This document shows, piece by piece, positions 16,672 through 26,286 of a stretch of DNA of 64,000 nucleotides (within the stretch, counting starts at the first letter, position 1; each line of letters opens with the position of its first letter). Source of the DNA: Capnocytophaga cynodegmi DSM 19736 (GTDB lineage: Bacteria; Bacteroidota; Bacteroidia; Flavobacteriales; Flavobacteriaceae). Made by a program: the position numbers and the translations under genes. The notes beneath the pieces are model-generated. The model was not told the origin of the DNA, made no database searches, and saw nothing but the letters and a program-made list of their open reading frames with translations. The stretch spans positions 1 to 64,000 of the forward strand of contig NZ_KB900704.1 of assembly GCF_000379185.1 (NCBI RefSeq). The letters run 5' to 3'.

Positions 16672-17220
16672 CTATAACTTGATGTAAAAAACTTCTTTTT
16701 TTTGCTCCTTTCGTATAAAAATGTAGCCTTGTGTAAACGTGTTTATACAAGCAGTTGTTTTTGAATGTTTTACCAAGTTTTCCCAATAATTTTTATTCTT
16801 TTTTTTATGTATATCATTAATTATCAAAACACTATCATTATGCATTTTTTCTAAGAATGATATAATATTCAAATTTTTAGTATTCTTGTTTATGAAAATG
16901 AGGTCGTATTTTTCTGTTACGGAATCGGATAGTTTCTCTGTTTCAACAAAAATATTTTCTTTTGAAAGTTGCAAGATTTTTTTTAACTTTTCATCATCTA
17001 CAAAAACATATTTTACATCAAAATATTCAATAAATTGTAACAATAATTGCAATTTTCTTTCAGAAATTCCTATTTCTCTGAAATTACATATTTCCTCAAT
17101 TTGAATTTTATTTTTAGAGCGTAAACAATTGTTAATCAAACTAAAAACAAAAGGAGAATGCACTCCGTGAAGATGAATTGATTTTACAAAAAATAAAATA
17201 TAGTCGAATATAAATTTCAT
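16672..17220 (-). CDS. class I SAM-dependent methyltransferase-like protein
   Basis: 182 residues, no signal. The N-terminus HLHGVHSPFVFSLINNCL is a signature of a Flavobacteriales methyltransferase-like family. The middle alternates strand and helix as in a Rossmann-like fold (VKYVFVDDEKL, KYDLIFINKN, DSVLIINDIHKKKN). A clear glycine-rich SAM loop (GxGxG) is not visible, and the protein is some 40 residues shorter than the usual form, so activity is uncertain. It is monocistronic. Confidence 0.6.
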   Translation of the reverse strand: MKFIFDYILFFVKSIHLHGVHSPFVFSLINNCLRSKNKIQIEEICNFREIGISERKLQLLLQFIEYFDVKYVFVDDEKLKKILQLSKENIFVETEKLSDSVTEKYDLIFINKNTKNLNIISFLEKMHNDSVLIINDIHKKKNKNYWENLVKHSKTTACINTFTQGYIFIRKEQKKEVFYIKL

Positions 17221-17331
17221 TCGTTTTTTGGCAAAAATAGAAAAAACAATTTACAAATTTCTTGTATTCAAAAAAAGTTATATATTGCGAAACTAATTAA
17301 AAGTACAACAATTATTTTCCATTTTTGGTTT

Positions 17332-18621
17332 ATGAAGAAAAATATAAAAATTGCGTTACACTGGCAAATCATTATTGGTATGCTTGCAGGGAGCTTATTA
17401 GCCCTGCTGATGTTACAATTTTCGTGGGGGAAAAACTTTGTGTTAGATTATATAAAGCCTTTCGGAAATATTTTCATTAAACTACTTAAAATCATAGCAA
17501 TACCTCTAATTTTAGCCTCTCTCATCAAGGGAATTTCCGATTTGAAAGATATTTCTAAATTCTCCCGAATTGGTACTCGAACAATTGTTATATATATGTT
17601 AACAACCGTTTTAGCTGTTTCCATCGGATTGACAGTCGCAAATATTGTTCAACCAGGAAAAATGCTAAAAGAAGAAACGCGTGTCGAATTGATGCAAAGC
17701 TTTAAATCACAAGCAGATATAAGCATAAGTATTGCCCAAAAACAGAAAGAAGCTCGTCCCTTAGATGCTATCGAAAACTTAGTTCCAGATAATCTCATTT
17801 TATCAGCAACCAACAATGCCAATATGCTTCAAATTATTTTCTGTGCAATATTATTTGGATTTGCAATGATTTTAATTCCTGAAGAAAAAACTAAACCTGT
17901 CAAAGATTTTTTCAATAGTCTTAATGATATTATTTTGAAAATCATTGATATGATTATGAAATTTGCTCCCTATGGGGTTTTTGCTCTCATCGCTGGATTA
18001 ATTGTAGAAGTTCCCAATTCTGAAGTACTTTCTGCTCTGTTAATCTATGCTTTATGTGTATTTGGTGGTTTAACAATACTGATGTTAGTGTATTGCATTT
18101 TGGTGTGGACTTTTACCAAGAGGACTCCCAAATTTTTTCTTCAAAAAATGGCTCCCGTACAGCTACTAGCTTTCTCAACAAGTTCAAGTTCAGCGACAAT
18201 GCCTTTAACTATGGAACGAGTAGAAGATGAATTAGGTGTAGACGAGGAAGTCGCTAGTTTTGTAATTCCGCTGGGAGCAACCATAAATATGGATGGAACA
18301 AGTCTGTATCTGGGAATTGCAACAATTTTCATTGCACAGGCTTCAGGAATGGACCTAAGCTTTGTAGCTCAGCTCGGGATTGTTGTAACGGCAACATTAG
18401 CTTCTATAGGAACGGCTGGTGTTCCTGGTGCTAGTATTTCTATGCTTGTCATTATCTTGGAACAAGCAGGTATTCCCGAAGCAGGATTAGCGTTAATTTT
18501 CGCCGTCGACCGCCCATTGGATATGATGAGAACTGTTGCAAACGTTACAGGAGATGCTTGTGTGGCAATGATAGTAGGAAAATCAGTCGGAAAACTACAC
18601 GAGGTAAAAGGAAAAGAATAA
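17332..18621 (+). CDS. dicarboxylate/amino acid:cation symporter (DAACS)
   Basis: 429 residues with eight helices and two re-entrant loops typical of GltP/GltT. Signatures present are the serine-rich hairpin AFSTSSSSATMPLT (about residue 280), the NMDGT motif in GATINMDGTSLY, and DRPLDMMRTVANVTGDACVAM near the C-terminus, which bind aspartate or glutamate with Na+ or H+. Inner membrane. A DUF294 regulatory protein follows 24 bases later and is probably co-transcribed, perhaps linking uptake to a nucleotide signal. Confidence 0.93.
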   Translation: MKKNIKIALHWQIIIGMLAGSLLALLMLQFSWGKNFVLDYIKPFGNIFIKLLKIIAIPLILASLIKGISDLKDISKFSRIGTRTIVIYMLTTVLAVSIGLTVANIVQPGKMLKEETRVELMQSFKSQADISISIAQKQKEARPLDAIENLVPDNLILSATNNANMLQIIFCAILFGFAMILIPEEKTKPVKDFFNSLNDIILKIIDMIMKFAPYGVFALIAGLIVEVPNSEVLSALLIYALCVFGGLTILMLVYCILVWTFTKRTPKFFLQKMAPVQLLAFSTSSSSATMPLTMERVEDELGVDEEVASFVIPLGATINMDGTSLYLGIATIFIAQASGMDLSFVAQLGIVVTATLASIGTAGVPGASISMLVIILEQAGIPEAGLALIFAVDRPLDMMRTVANVTGDACVAMIVGKSVGKLHEVKGKE

Positions 18622-18645
18622 CCAATATCTATTTTAATTTTATTT

Positions 18646-20568
18646 ATGAGAAATACTATCTCCAGAAGAGTACACGATTTTTTAAAAAAATATCCTCCTT
18701 TTGATATTATTGATGAAAATAACTTACTCAATTTATCAAAGGAAGTTGTCGTCATTTATTTAGAAAAAGGTAAAATCCTCTTCAAAGAACACGAAGAAGC
18801 TCATCAATATCTCTACATTGTTAAGGAAGGAGCCATCGAAATGAAACAAACGATAAATGATAATTCAGAAATGGTTGATATTTGTGACGAGGGTGATGTT
18901 TTTGGTGTTCGACCGATGATTACAAACACACCTTACCAAATGACTGCCATCGCTCAAGAAGAATCTATCATTTACGGAATTCCAGCAAATGAATTTCGCC
19001 CACTTATTGAAAGTGATACAAAAATAGGCTTATATCTTATTGAAATTTTTGCATCGAAAACAAGAAATCCATATTCTGTTGACTATACCAAATTTTTGTA
19101 TCAAAATTTCGACAGAAATATGCTTCAAAAAGATTTCTTTGAGCTACAACCTGCAATTTATGTTCGGAAAGTAGTGAAAACCAATCCAGATGAAAATATT
19201 CAACAAGCTGCTTTTTTGATGACCGAAAAACGAGTTAGTAGCATCGTTGTAGTAGATTCAGAAAAAAAACCTTTAGGTATTGTTACTGATAAAGATTTGC
19301 GAAAACAAATAGCAACGGGTTGTTTTTCATTAGATATGAAAGTATCACAGGTAATGAGCAGTCCTGTTAAAACGTATCCGAAAAAGATGACAATCGCACA
19401 AGCTCAGTTCGAAATGATTAAAAGTAATATCAATCACCTAATAATCACAGAAGATGGTAGCAATAAAACTCTTGTATGTGGCATAATGACACAACACGAT
19501 ATTGAAACGGTGAAAGGCGATAGCATTCCTGAGCTAATGAAAGCTGTTAAACGTTCAAAAAAATCAAAACATTTAAAGAGAATCCGAAAACAATCACTTA
19601 ACTTACTGAAAGGATATGTATTACAAAATATTCCATTGGGATTAATTACCGATTCATTCCATCAACTATTCGAAGCAATCATTTCCAAAGCTATTGAAAT
19701 ATGTATCAAACGAATGCCTACTCCCCCACCCGTTCGGTTTGCGTGGGTCAGTTTGGGAAGCCACGCTCGAAAAGAACAATTTTTGGTAACTGACCAAGAT
19801 AATGCAATTGTTTTTGAAAATGTTACAGAAGAAAATTACGAAAAAACACAGCAATATTTTTTACAATTAGCTGATAAAATCAACACAATGCTCAACAAAA
19901 TTGGGTATGAGTATTGCCCTGCAGATATGATGGCAAGAAACCCAAATTGGTGCTTGAGTTTAGAAAGATGGGAAGAACAATTTCAGAAATGGATTTCTAA
20001 CGCAAATGATGCTGACCTTTTGATGTTTTCAATCTTCTATGATATGGCTTTTTCATTTGGAGAACCCACTTTGGTTGATAAATTAAGTGATAAAGTATTT
20101 GAATTAACACAGAATAACGAGCGTTTTATGGCTTTGTTAGCAAAAAGTGCATTAGAAAATCCATCTCCTCTTGGTTTCTTCAGAAACTTTATCGTAGAAC
20201 ACGATGGAAAGTATAAAGACCAATTCGATTTAAAAGCCAGAGCTTTGACAACAATTAATGATAGTGCAAGATTGCTTTCATTATCTTACAAAATCAAAGA
20301 AATAACCAATACTTCTGAGCGTTTTGAAAAACTGGCTGAGTTGGAACCTCAAAATAAAGACATATACTTAGCTGGAGCCTATGCCGCCAAAGCATTGTTA
20401 AAATTCCGTATAAAAAGTGGATTAAAAAATGATAACAATGGTAGATATCTGGATTTAAACAGCTTAAGCAAAGAAGAGAAAACAAAATTAAAACGTTGTT
20501 TTAAAGCTATTGCAGGAGTACAAGAATTAATAAAGCTACGTTTTAAAGTAAGCCTTACTTACGTTTAA
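18646..20568 (+). CDS. cNMP-binding/CBS/DUF294 putative nucleotidyltransferase
   Basis: 640 residues. Order: cyclic-nucleotide-binding domain (about 20-140, LEKGKILFKEHEEAHQYLYIV), two CBS domains (about 175-290, SIVVVDSEKKPLGIVTDKDLR and HLIITEDGSNKTLVCGIMTQHDI), a DUF294 nucleotidyltransferase-like domain (about 330-480, WVSLGSHARKEQFLVTDQDNAIVF with G-S-x-x-R-x-E and D-x-D), and a DUF294 C-terminal domain. The GlnD-like DxD metal site is intact. A cytosolic signalling protein that senses cNMP and adenine nucleotides; substrate unknown. A DnaQ-like exonuclease, a frequent partner, is absent here. Confidence 0.88.
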   Translation: MRNTISRRVHDFLKKYPPFDIIDENNLLNLSKEVVVIYLEKGKILFKEHEEAHQYLYIVKEGAIEMKQTINDNSEMVDICDEGDVFGVRPMITNTPYQMTAIAQEESIIYGIPANEFRPLIESDTKIGLYLIEIFASKTRNPYSVDYTKFLYQNFDRNMLQKDFFELQPAIYVRKVVKTNPDENIQQAAFLMTEKRVSSIVVVDSEKKPLGIVTDKDLRKQIATGCFSLDMKVSQVMSSPVKTYPKKMTIAQAQFEMIKSNINHLIITEDGSNKTLVCGIMTQHDIETVKGDSIPELMKAVKRSKKSKHLKRIRKQSLNLLKGYVLQNIPLGLITDSFHQLFEAIISKAIEICIKRMPTPPPVRFAWVSLGSHARKEQFLVTDQDNAIVFENVTEENYEKTQQYFLQLADKINTMLNKIGYEYCPADMMARNPNWCLSLERWEEQFQKWISNANDADLLMFSIFYDMAFSFGEPTLVDKLSDKVFELTQNNERFMALLAKSALENPSPLGFFRNFIVEHDGKYKDQFDLKARALTTINDSARLLSLSYKIKEITNTSERFEKLAELEPQNKDIYLAGAYAAKALLKFRIKSGLKNDNNGRYLDLNSLSKEEKTKLKRCFKAIAGVQELIKLRFKVSLTYV

Positions 20569-20596
20569 AATTATTGAAATTGATTTTAGAAAAACA

Positions 20597-20632
20597 AAAG
20601 AGAGAAAACATTAAATGTTTTCTCTCTTTTTC
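20597..20632 (+). terminator. terminator after DUF294 gene
   Basis: 14-bp stem aaagagagaaaaca/tgttttctctcttt with a 5-base loop and T run. Confidence 0.85.
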
Positions 20633-20663
20633 AGTTTAATATAAATCTCTATTATGAACGTTC

Positions 20664-21620
20664 TTATTTAAGTGAGAATTCTGTCTCGCCTATAGATTTC
20701 AATTTATCGTCAAAAACAACAACTCTGTAAGTTCCTTTTTCGAATTTAGCACCTGATTTTGAAACGAAATCACACACATCTATATTTTTATTCTCATAGA
20801 TAAATCTAGTTGCAACACTATAGTTAACAGTATTATCACCTACTGAAGTGGTTCCATTTTCTCCTAAAGTAATACCGTTAGGGTCTACTAATTGTATGTA
20901 AAAATGTCTTGTTCCTGATTTAGCAATTCTGTTTGCAGCAACAGTAAAACACACACGAATTTTGTCAGCGGCTTTTGATCTACTTGTTTCAACTAGCCTA
21001 CCACTCGAACGCTCCTTAACAGCCTCAGTAGTTAATTTATTGATTTGTAGCTCTTCTCCACTTTCAACTACTTTTCTAAGTTTCGTATTTTGTTGTACTA
21101 ATGAGTCTGCATATGAAACTGTCGTTTGCAGAGCTCCAGCAACACTATCACGTTCCTGACGAATTAAAGCGTTAGATCTTCTCAATGAATCGTTAATTGC
21201 TAATAAACGCTCACGCTCCTTAGTTAAGGTAAAAACTTGATTTCTGTACTTTGTCAGTGATGCCATTGACATTTTCATTGTTTTTAAGGAATCAATGTAC
21301 ATACTTACCTTGTTACGAGCATCAATAAGATCCTGATTAGTAGTTTTGTTCTCTTCAACAGCTTTATCATAGCTTGTTTTCAAAGCACTTAACTCCTTAA
21401 TTATCTGTTCTTTTTGCTCATTTAACTCAATCTCATTTTTATCCTTCTGCTCACGAAGCGAATAAGCGTGATAGCCAACAAAACCTGTTGTAATAGCTAA
21501 GACTCCTATCAAAATCTTAGAAATTATTCCGCCTCCTTTTCTGGGTTCATTTGCATACCCTTCATCGAATGTAAATTCTTCTTTTTGAGAAGAATCATCA
21601 AATTTTTCTGAATTTATCAT
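20664..21620 (-). CDS. membrane-anchored coiled-coil protein
   Basis: 318 residues. A short acidic cytosolic N-terminus, one membrane helix (about residues 35-52, ISKILIGVLAITTGFVGYHAYSL), then a long coiled coil (about 55-200) rich in Glu, Lys, Leu and Asn (NEIELNEQKEQIIKEL). The C-terminal 100 residues form a compact beta-rich domain (RHFYIQLVDPNGITLGENG, YRVVVFDDKLKSIGETEF). Flavobacterial relatives are often labelled as chromosome-partition proteins, but no ParA or SMC motif is present. Probably an envelope-spanning structural protein. Function unknown. Confidence 0.7.
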   Translation of the reverse strand: MINSEKFDDSSQKEEFTFDEGYANEPRKGGGIISKILIGVLAITTGFVGYHAYSLREQKDKNEIELNEQKEQIIKELSALKTSYDKAVEENKTTNQDLIDARNKVSMYIDSLKTMKMSMASLTKYRNQVFTLTKERERLLAINDSLRRSNALIRQERDSVAGALQTTVSYADSLVQQNTKLRKVVESGEELQINKLTTEAVKERSSGRLVETSRSKAADKIRVCFTVAANRIAKSGTRHFYIQLVDPNGITLGENGTTSVGDNTVNYSVATRFIYENKNIDVCDFVSKSGAKFEKGTYRVVVFDDKLKSIGETEFSLK

Positions 21621-21655
21621 AGCTTTTTTCTTTTTGTTTGCTGGGCAAATATATA

Positions 21656-21663
21656 TAAAACTT
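21656..21663 (-). promoter_or_regulatory. -7 box of coiled-coil gene
   Basis: TATATTTG on the minus strand, 35 bases before the start codon. Confidence 0.45.
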
Positions 21664-21847
21664 TATTATCCTCATAATATTTTACATTTTTTTATGTTTT
21701 TATCACATATTTCATTTTCCTTAAGTTATCATAATACACCTTTAACCAAATACTTATAAGAAACACAATTAAAATACAGATTTTCATTTTTTTTGCTACA
21801 AAAAACAAATATATTTTCAAAAACTTCTTCATTTTTATAAAACGAAG

Positions 21848-21855
21848 TACCTTTG
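21848..21855 (+). promoter_or_regulatory. -7 box of lrgAB-like genes
   Basis: TACCTTTG, 16 bases before the ATG at 21872. Confidence 0.5.
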
Positions 21856-21871
21856 CGACAAATTTTTTAAT

Positions 21872-22222
21872 ATGTTAGTTCGATATTGTGCTATAATTTT
21901 TGGTTGTTTAGCCTTGGGGGAGCTGATTGTATTTATTACTGAAATACAATTTCCTTCAAGCATCATTGGTATGTTTCTTTTGACACTTTTTTTACAATTA
22001 GGTTGGATCAAATTACACTGGGTAAAAGCCATTTCGGATTTGTTATTAGCAAATTTGGGACTTTTTTTTGTTCCTCCAGGTGTCGCAATTTTGGCTCATT
22101 TTAACCTAATAGCTACCAACTTTTGGTCTATCGCTGTCACAGTGATTATCAGTACAATTATTGTGATTGTTGTAACAGGACATAGTTATCAAATTTTACG
22201 AAAAAAGATTAAAAAACAATGA
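21872..22222 (+). CDS. CidA/LrgA family holin-like membrane protein
   Basis: 116 residues with four membrane helices and the family motif FPSSIIGMFLLTLFLQLG, followed by LLANLGLFFVPPGVAIL. CidA/LrgA proteins are holin-like factors that control murein hydrolase export or act with LrgB in pyruvate or glycolate transport. Stop overlaps the start of the LrgB gene by four bases, so translation is coupled. Confidence 0.9.
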   Translation: MLVRYCAIIFGCLALGELIVFITEIQFPSSIIGMFLLTLFLQLGWIKLHWVKAISDLLLANLGLFFVPPGVAILAHFNLIATNFWSIAVTVIISTIIVIVVTGHSYQILRKKIKKQ

Positions 22223-22920
22223 ACACATATTTAGAAAATCCTTTACTACTTTTGGGACTTACTTTCGTTATTTACTATTCGGCTCAAATGTTGCAAAAAA
22301 GATATAAATCTGCTTTTCTGAGTCCTGTTCTGGTAACAACTGCTATTCTTATAGGATATTTATCTATTTTCAACATATCTCATAATAAGTATGAAGAAGC
22401 GGGAACTTATATTGAATTTTGGCTCAAACCCTCTATTGTTGCACTTGGTGTACCTCTATATTTACAAATTTCGAAAATAAAAAGACAATTAATTCCATTG
22501 TTTGTATCTCAGTTTTTTGGTAGTTTAGCGGGTATTTTTTCTGTCTGTTTGGTTGCAAAATTGTTTGGAACAGATAAAGAAATTATATTGTCATTAGTTC
22601 CAAAATCAGTAACAACACCTATTGCTATTGAAATTTCAAAAGTTCTTGGAGGAATTCCTCCTCTTACAGTAGCCTCAGTGATAATTACAGGAATACTTGG
22701 CAGTATTTTTGGGTTTAAAATTCTTGATTTTTTCAGAGTTAAAAGCCCTATGGGCAAGGCAATTGCTGTAGGAACTGCTTCTCACGGATTAGGTGTCATG
22801 GCTGCTTTCGAGCTTGGTGAAAAACACGCTGTTTATGCCAGTTTAGGAATGATACTTAATGGCGTTTTTACAGTGATTTTAGCTCCTCCAATAATTCAAT
22901 TAATTGAACCTTGGCTATAA
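22219..22920 (+). CDS. LrgB family membrane protein
   Basis: 233 residues, full length for LrgB. Many helices; signature stretches include FWLKPSIVALGVPLY, LVPKSVTTPIAIEIS and GTASHGLGVMAAFELGE. LrgB partners with LrgA; in plants and some bacteria such pairs move glycolate or pyruvate. Inner membrane. Translation-coupled to the LrgA-like gene and closed by a terminator. Confidence 0.92.
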   Translation: MNTYLENPLLLLGLTFVIYYSAQMLQKRYKSAFLSPVLVTTAILIGYLSIFNISHNKYEEAGTYIEFWLKPSIVALGVPLYLQISKIKRQLIPLFVSQFFGSLAGIFSVCLVAKLFGTDKEIILSLVPKSVTTPIAIEISKVLGGIPPLTVASVIITGILGSIFGFKILDFFRVKSPMGKAIAVGTASHGLGVMAAFELGEKHAVYASLGMILNGVFTVILAPPIIQLIEPWL

Positions 22921-22950
22921 AAAAAGCCTTGTAAATTACAAGGCTTTTTT
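22921..22950 (+). terminator. terminator after lrgB
   Basis: Near-perfect stem aaaaagccttg/caaggcttttt with following T run; may also serve the converging GH109 gene. Confidence 0.85.
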
Positions 22951-22966
22951 TATATGTTCAAAATTT

Positions 22967-24397
22967 TTAGTCTGCAAAAGCGTGTCTGTACTCTTTAATT
23001 TTATTCCAAGCTCCACGTGTAAAATCAGGAATCTCAACAGGTGCACTTCCATTTTCAAGTGAAATTTTTGAAAGAGGCACTAAGCAAGACCATTCTGCCA
23101 AATCGTACACATCCATATCCAACGGAAGTCCATTTCTTAAACAATAAACTAACCGGTAATCCATTATGAAATCCATTCCGCCGTGTCCACCTACTTGTTT
23201 AGCTTTCTCTTCCAACTCAATATGAATTCGATGTTTGTATTTTTTCATAAGAGCTTCTTTGGCTTCTTTCGGAACAAACCCGTGAGAACTTAAATTCTCG
23301 TGATTGGGAACATCATCTTTTGAAACATTTTCAGGTTCTACCGTGTAACCTTCTGTTGGGTATTTATTAGCAAATCCTTTTGTTCCAGTAAGTTGATACA
23401 TACGTGAATACGGACGAGGAGTCATTACATTATGCTGAATTTGCATTGTTTTTCCCTTCTCTGTTTTAATCATTGTCATCGTATGGTCTCCATTTTGGAA
23501 GTTATCCCCATTCTTACCTGTAACTTTTTCGTAAAGTTTTTTACCTTTGAAAGGTTTTGTATCGAATGAAACCAAGTAATTCATTTTATCGCCTCGGTGA
23601 ATATCAAGTGCTTGACAGGCAGGTCCCATTCCGTGTGTTGGATACACATCTCCACGATGTTTAGCGTTATAGTCCAATCTCCAGTTATTCCAATAAGCTG
23701 TCCAAAAATCGTCCAATGCGTGTATGTACGAACCTTCAGCGTGAATAATCTCACCAAACAATCCTTGTTGAGCCATATTTAGTGAAGTTAATTCAAAATA
23801 ATCATATACACAATTTTCAAGCATCATACAATGCAAACGTTTTTTCTCAGCCATATCAATTAACGACCAGATTTCTTCCATAGTCATTGCACCAGGCACT
23901 TCAATAGCTACGTGTTTACCTTTTTCCATAGCATACAAAGCCATAGGAACGTGTGATTTCCAATCAGTTACAATATAGACCAAATCTACATCATCGCGTT
24001 CACAAAGAGCTTTCCAAGCATCTTCCGAACCACTATAAGTTGCCGCTTTTTCAACTCCTGCTTTTTCCAAAATTGTTTGAGCTTTCTCAACTCGTTCTGG
24101 ACGGATATCACAAAGAGCTGTTACTTTAGCTCCTGGAATATGCATAAAACGTTGCACTGCACTAGGGCCACGCATTCCTAATCCGATAAATCCTACTCGA
24201 ACTGTTTCTAACTTTGGAGTTACTAAGTTTACTACGTCCTTCTGACCAGCGGCACGTTTTGGTGTATGAACCTTAATCGGCTGATACATCGTTGTTTTTT
24301 CAGTAACGGGATTATTTGCTTTTTGTACAGAATTACAAGCCACAAAGCTCAAGCATAATATCCCTCCTAAAAGTACTTGGTTAATTTTTCTTAACAT
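22967..24397 (-). CDS. GH109-type alpha-N-acetylgalactosaminidase lipoprotein (Gfo/Idh/MocA fold)
   Basis: 476 residues. A lipoprotein signal (LCLSFVAC, lipid-bearing Cys about residue 21) places it on a membrane facing the periplasm or cell surface. The N-terminal NAD-binding fold (VGFIGLGMRGPSAVQRF) and the downstream AIEVPGAMTMEEI, MLENCVYDYFELTSLNMAQQ and HRGDVYPTHGMGPACQ are characteristic of GH109 enzymes, which use bound NAD+ to remove terminal GalNAc (blood group A activity). A host-glycan role suits a host-associated organism. Plain oxidoreductases share the fold, but secretion and these motifs favour GH109. It has its own promoter. Confidence 0.85.
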   Translation of the reverse strand: MLRKINQVLLGGILCLSFVACNSVQKANNPVTEKTTMYQPIKVHTPKRAAGQKDVVNLVTPKLETVRVGFIGLGMRGPSAVQRFMHIPGAKVTALCDIRPERVEKAQTILEKAGVEKAATYSGSEDAWKALCERDDVDLVYIVTDWKSHVPMALYAMEKGKHVAIEVPGAMTMEEIWSLIDMAEKKRLHCMMLENCVYDYFELTSLNMAQQGLFGEIIHAEGSYIHALDDFWTAYWNNWRLDYNAKHRGDVYPTHGMGPACQALDIHRGDKMNYLVSFDTKPFKGKKLYEKVTGKNGDNFQNGDHTMTMIKTEKGKTMQIQHNVMTPRPYSRMYQLTGTKGFANKYPTEGYTVEPENVSKDDVPNHENLSSHGFVPKEAKEALMKKYKHRIHIELEEKAKQVGGHGGMDFIMDYRLVYCLRNGLPLDMDVYDLAEWSCLVPLSKISLENGSAPVEIPDFTRGAWNKIKEYRHAFAD

Positions 24398-24436
24398 ATT
24401 ATTTATTTGTTTAGAGGTTAATTACAAAATTCCGAG

Positions 24437-24444
24437 CAAAGGTA
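24437..24444 (-). promoter_or_regulatory. -7 box of GH109 gene
   Basis: TACCTTTG on the minus strand, 39 bases before the ATG. Confidence 0.5.
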
Positions 24445-24562
24445 CTTATTTTAAGATTAATTACAAAAGTATTTACATTCGAATATTTTAAAAATTTTCA
24501 CATTACAAAAAGCATTCGTTTAATTTCCTAATCACAAACATTAAAATCTGAAATACTTTTCA

Positions 24563-24570
24563 TAAATTTG
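24563..24570 (+). promoter_or_regulatory. -7 box of proS
   Basis: TAAATTTG, 48 bases before the proS start codon. Confidence 0.5.
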
Positions 24571-24618
24571 CAACTTTGACAAAATTACGAGAATAGCAAT
24601 TTTACGAGATTAATAAAA

Positions 24619-26097
24619 ATGAGTAAAAACTTAACAAAACGCGGAGAAGATTATTCAAAATGGTATAATGAATTGGTGGTAAAAGCCGAATTAGCAGAAA
24701 ATTCTGGTGTTCGTGGCTGTATGGTTATAAAACCCTATGGATATGCTATTTGGGAGAAAATGCAAGCAGAACTCGACCGAATGTTCAAAGAAACAGGACA
24801 CGTTAATGCCTATTTTCCACTTTTCGTACCAAGAAGTTTTTTTGAAGCAGAAGAAAAAAATGCTGAAGGATTTGCCAAAGAATGTGCTGTGGTAACGCAT
24901 TATCGTTTGAAAGCTGACCCTAATGAAAAAGGGAAATTAATGGTTGACCCAGAAGCAAAATTGGAAGAAGAATTGGTTGTTCGACCCACTTCGGAGGCAA
25001 TCATCTGGAATACATATAAAAATTGGATTCAATCATATCGTGATTTGCCTATTTTGATTAATCAATGGGCAAACGTGGTTCGTTGGGAAATGCGTACTCG
25101 TTTGTTTTTACGTACAGCAGAATTTTTATGGCAAGAAGGACATACCGCACACGCAACCAAAGCAGAAGCCATTGAAGAAGCTGAAAAAATGATGCACGTT
25201 TATACAGAATTTGCTGAAAATTTTATGTGCGTACCTGTTATTAAAGGATTTAAAACTGAATCTGAGCGTTTTGCGGGAGCTGACGAAACCTATTGTATTG
25301 AAGCTCTGATGCAAGACGGAAAAGCTCTACAAGCAGGAACTTCGCACTTTTTAGGACAGAATTTTGCTAAAGCCTTTGATGTGAAATTTGCTTCAAAAGA
25401 GGGAACACTTGACTATGTTTGGGCTACTTCTTGGGGAGTTTCAACCCGACTGATGGGAGCCTTAATTATGACTCACAGTGATGACAATGGATTGGTTCTT
25501 CCTCCAAAATTAGCTCCAATTCAAGTAGTTATAATTCCCATTTACAAAGGAGAAGAACAATTAGAAGCCGTAAGACAACGTGTATTACCTTTAATGGATA
25601 AACTGAAAAAACAAGGAATTTCGGTAAAATTTGATGACCGAGACACACAAAAACCTGGTTTTAAGTTCAATGAATATGAATTGAAAGGTGTTCCTGTGCG
25701 TTTGGCTGTAGGACAACGTGATTTAGAAAATAATACCTTTGAAGTGGCTCGACGTGATACACTTACCAAAGAAACCATTTCAGGAGATGTGATTGTTGAA
25801 CATATTGAAAAATTATTGGTTGAAATTCAGCAAAATATCTACAAAAAAGCTCTTGATTACCGAAATACGCACATTACCGAAGTAAATTCGTACGAGGAGT
25901 TTAAAAATGTTTTGGAAAATAAAGGAGGATTTATATCCGCACACTGGGATGGAACTGCTGAAACTGAAGCAAAAATTCAAGAAGAAACCAAAGCAACTAT
26001 CCGTTGTATTCCGTTGGACGCTGAGGAAGAGCAAGGTGTATGTATTTTTTCAGGAAAGCCTTCAACCAAACGCGTATTATTTGCTAAAGCGTATTAA
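24619..26097 (+). CDS. proS: prolyl-tRNA synthetase
   Basis: 492 residues: the short eukaryote/archaeon-like class II ProRS without an editing insertion, usual in Bacteroidota. Class II motifs are visible: motif 2 ([26 protein letters not shown]) and motif 3 ([17 protein letters not shown]). The anticodon-binding domain follows ([16 protein letters not shown]), and the C-terminal zinc-type domain ([21 protein letters not shown]) ends in the usual FAKAY tyrosine. Charges tRNA-Pro in the cytosol. Monocistronic with a terminator. Confidence 0.97.
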   Translation: MSKNLTKRGEDYSKWYNELVVKAELAENSGVRGCMVIKPYGYAIWEKMQAELDRMFKETGHVNAYFPLFVPRSFFEAEEKNAEGFAKECAVVTHYRLKADPNEKGKLMVDPEAKLEEELVVRPTSEAIIWNTYKNWIQSYRDLPILINQWANVVRWEMRTRLFLRTAEFLWQEGHTAHATKAEAIEEAEKMMHVYTEFAENFMCVPVIKGFKTESERFAGADETYCIEALMQDGKALQAGTSHFLGQNFAKAFDVKFASKEGTLDYVWATSWGVSTRLMGALIMTHSDDNGLVLPPKLAPIQVVIIPIYKGEEQLEAVRQRVLPLMDKLKKQGISVKFDDRDTQKPGFKFNEYELKGVPVRLAVGQRDLENNTFEVARRDTLTKETISGDVIVEHIEKLLVEIQQNIYKKALDYRNTHITEVNSYEEFKNVLENKGGFISAHWDGTAETEAKIQEETKATIRCIPLDAEEEQGVCIFSGKPSTKRVLFAKAY

Positions 26098-26130
26098 TAT
26101 TAATTGATTAACTAGAAATTATGTAAATTG

Positions 26131-26173
26131 AGACTTGGAACTTCCGTGTGATTTTCAAGTCTCATTTTTTTAT
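26131..26173 (+). terminator. terminator after proS
   Basis: Stem gagacttg/caagtctc, then a T run. Confidence 0.8.
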
Positions 26174-26226
26174 GATAAAAAAGACAAAAAAATATCAAAA
26201 AACTATTTTATGTCTACTAAATTTAG

Positions 26227-26234
26227 TAATTTTG
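26227..26234 (+). promoter_or_regulatory. -7 box of fumC
   Basis: TAATTTTG, 52 bases before the ATG. Confidence 0.5.
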
Positions 26235-26286
26235 TAGGGCTTAAAAACTTAGAAAAAATTGTTTAATAACATAAAAATAGAATAAA

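Noticed and set aside
22967-24397. Annotation as a plain Gfo/Idh/MocA dehydrogenase
   Set aside because: The lipoprotein signal and GH109-type motifs favour the NAD-dependent glycosidase reading, although the fold is shared.
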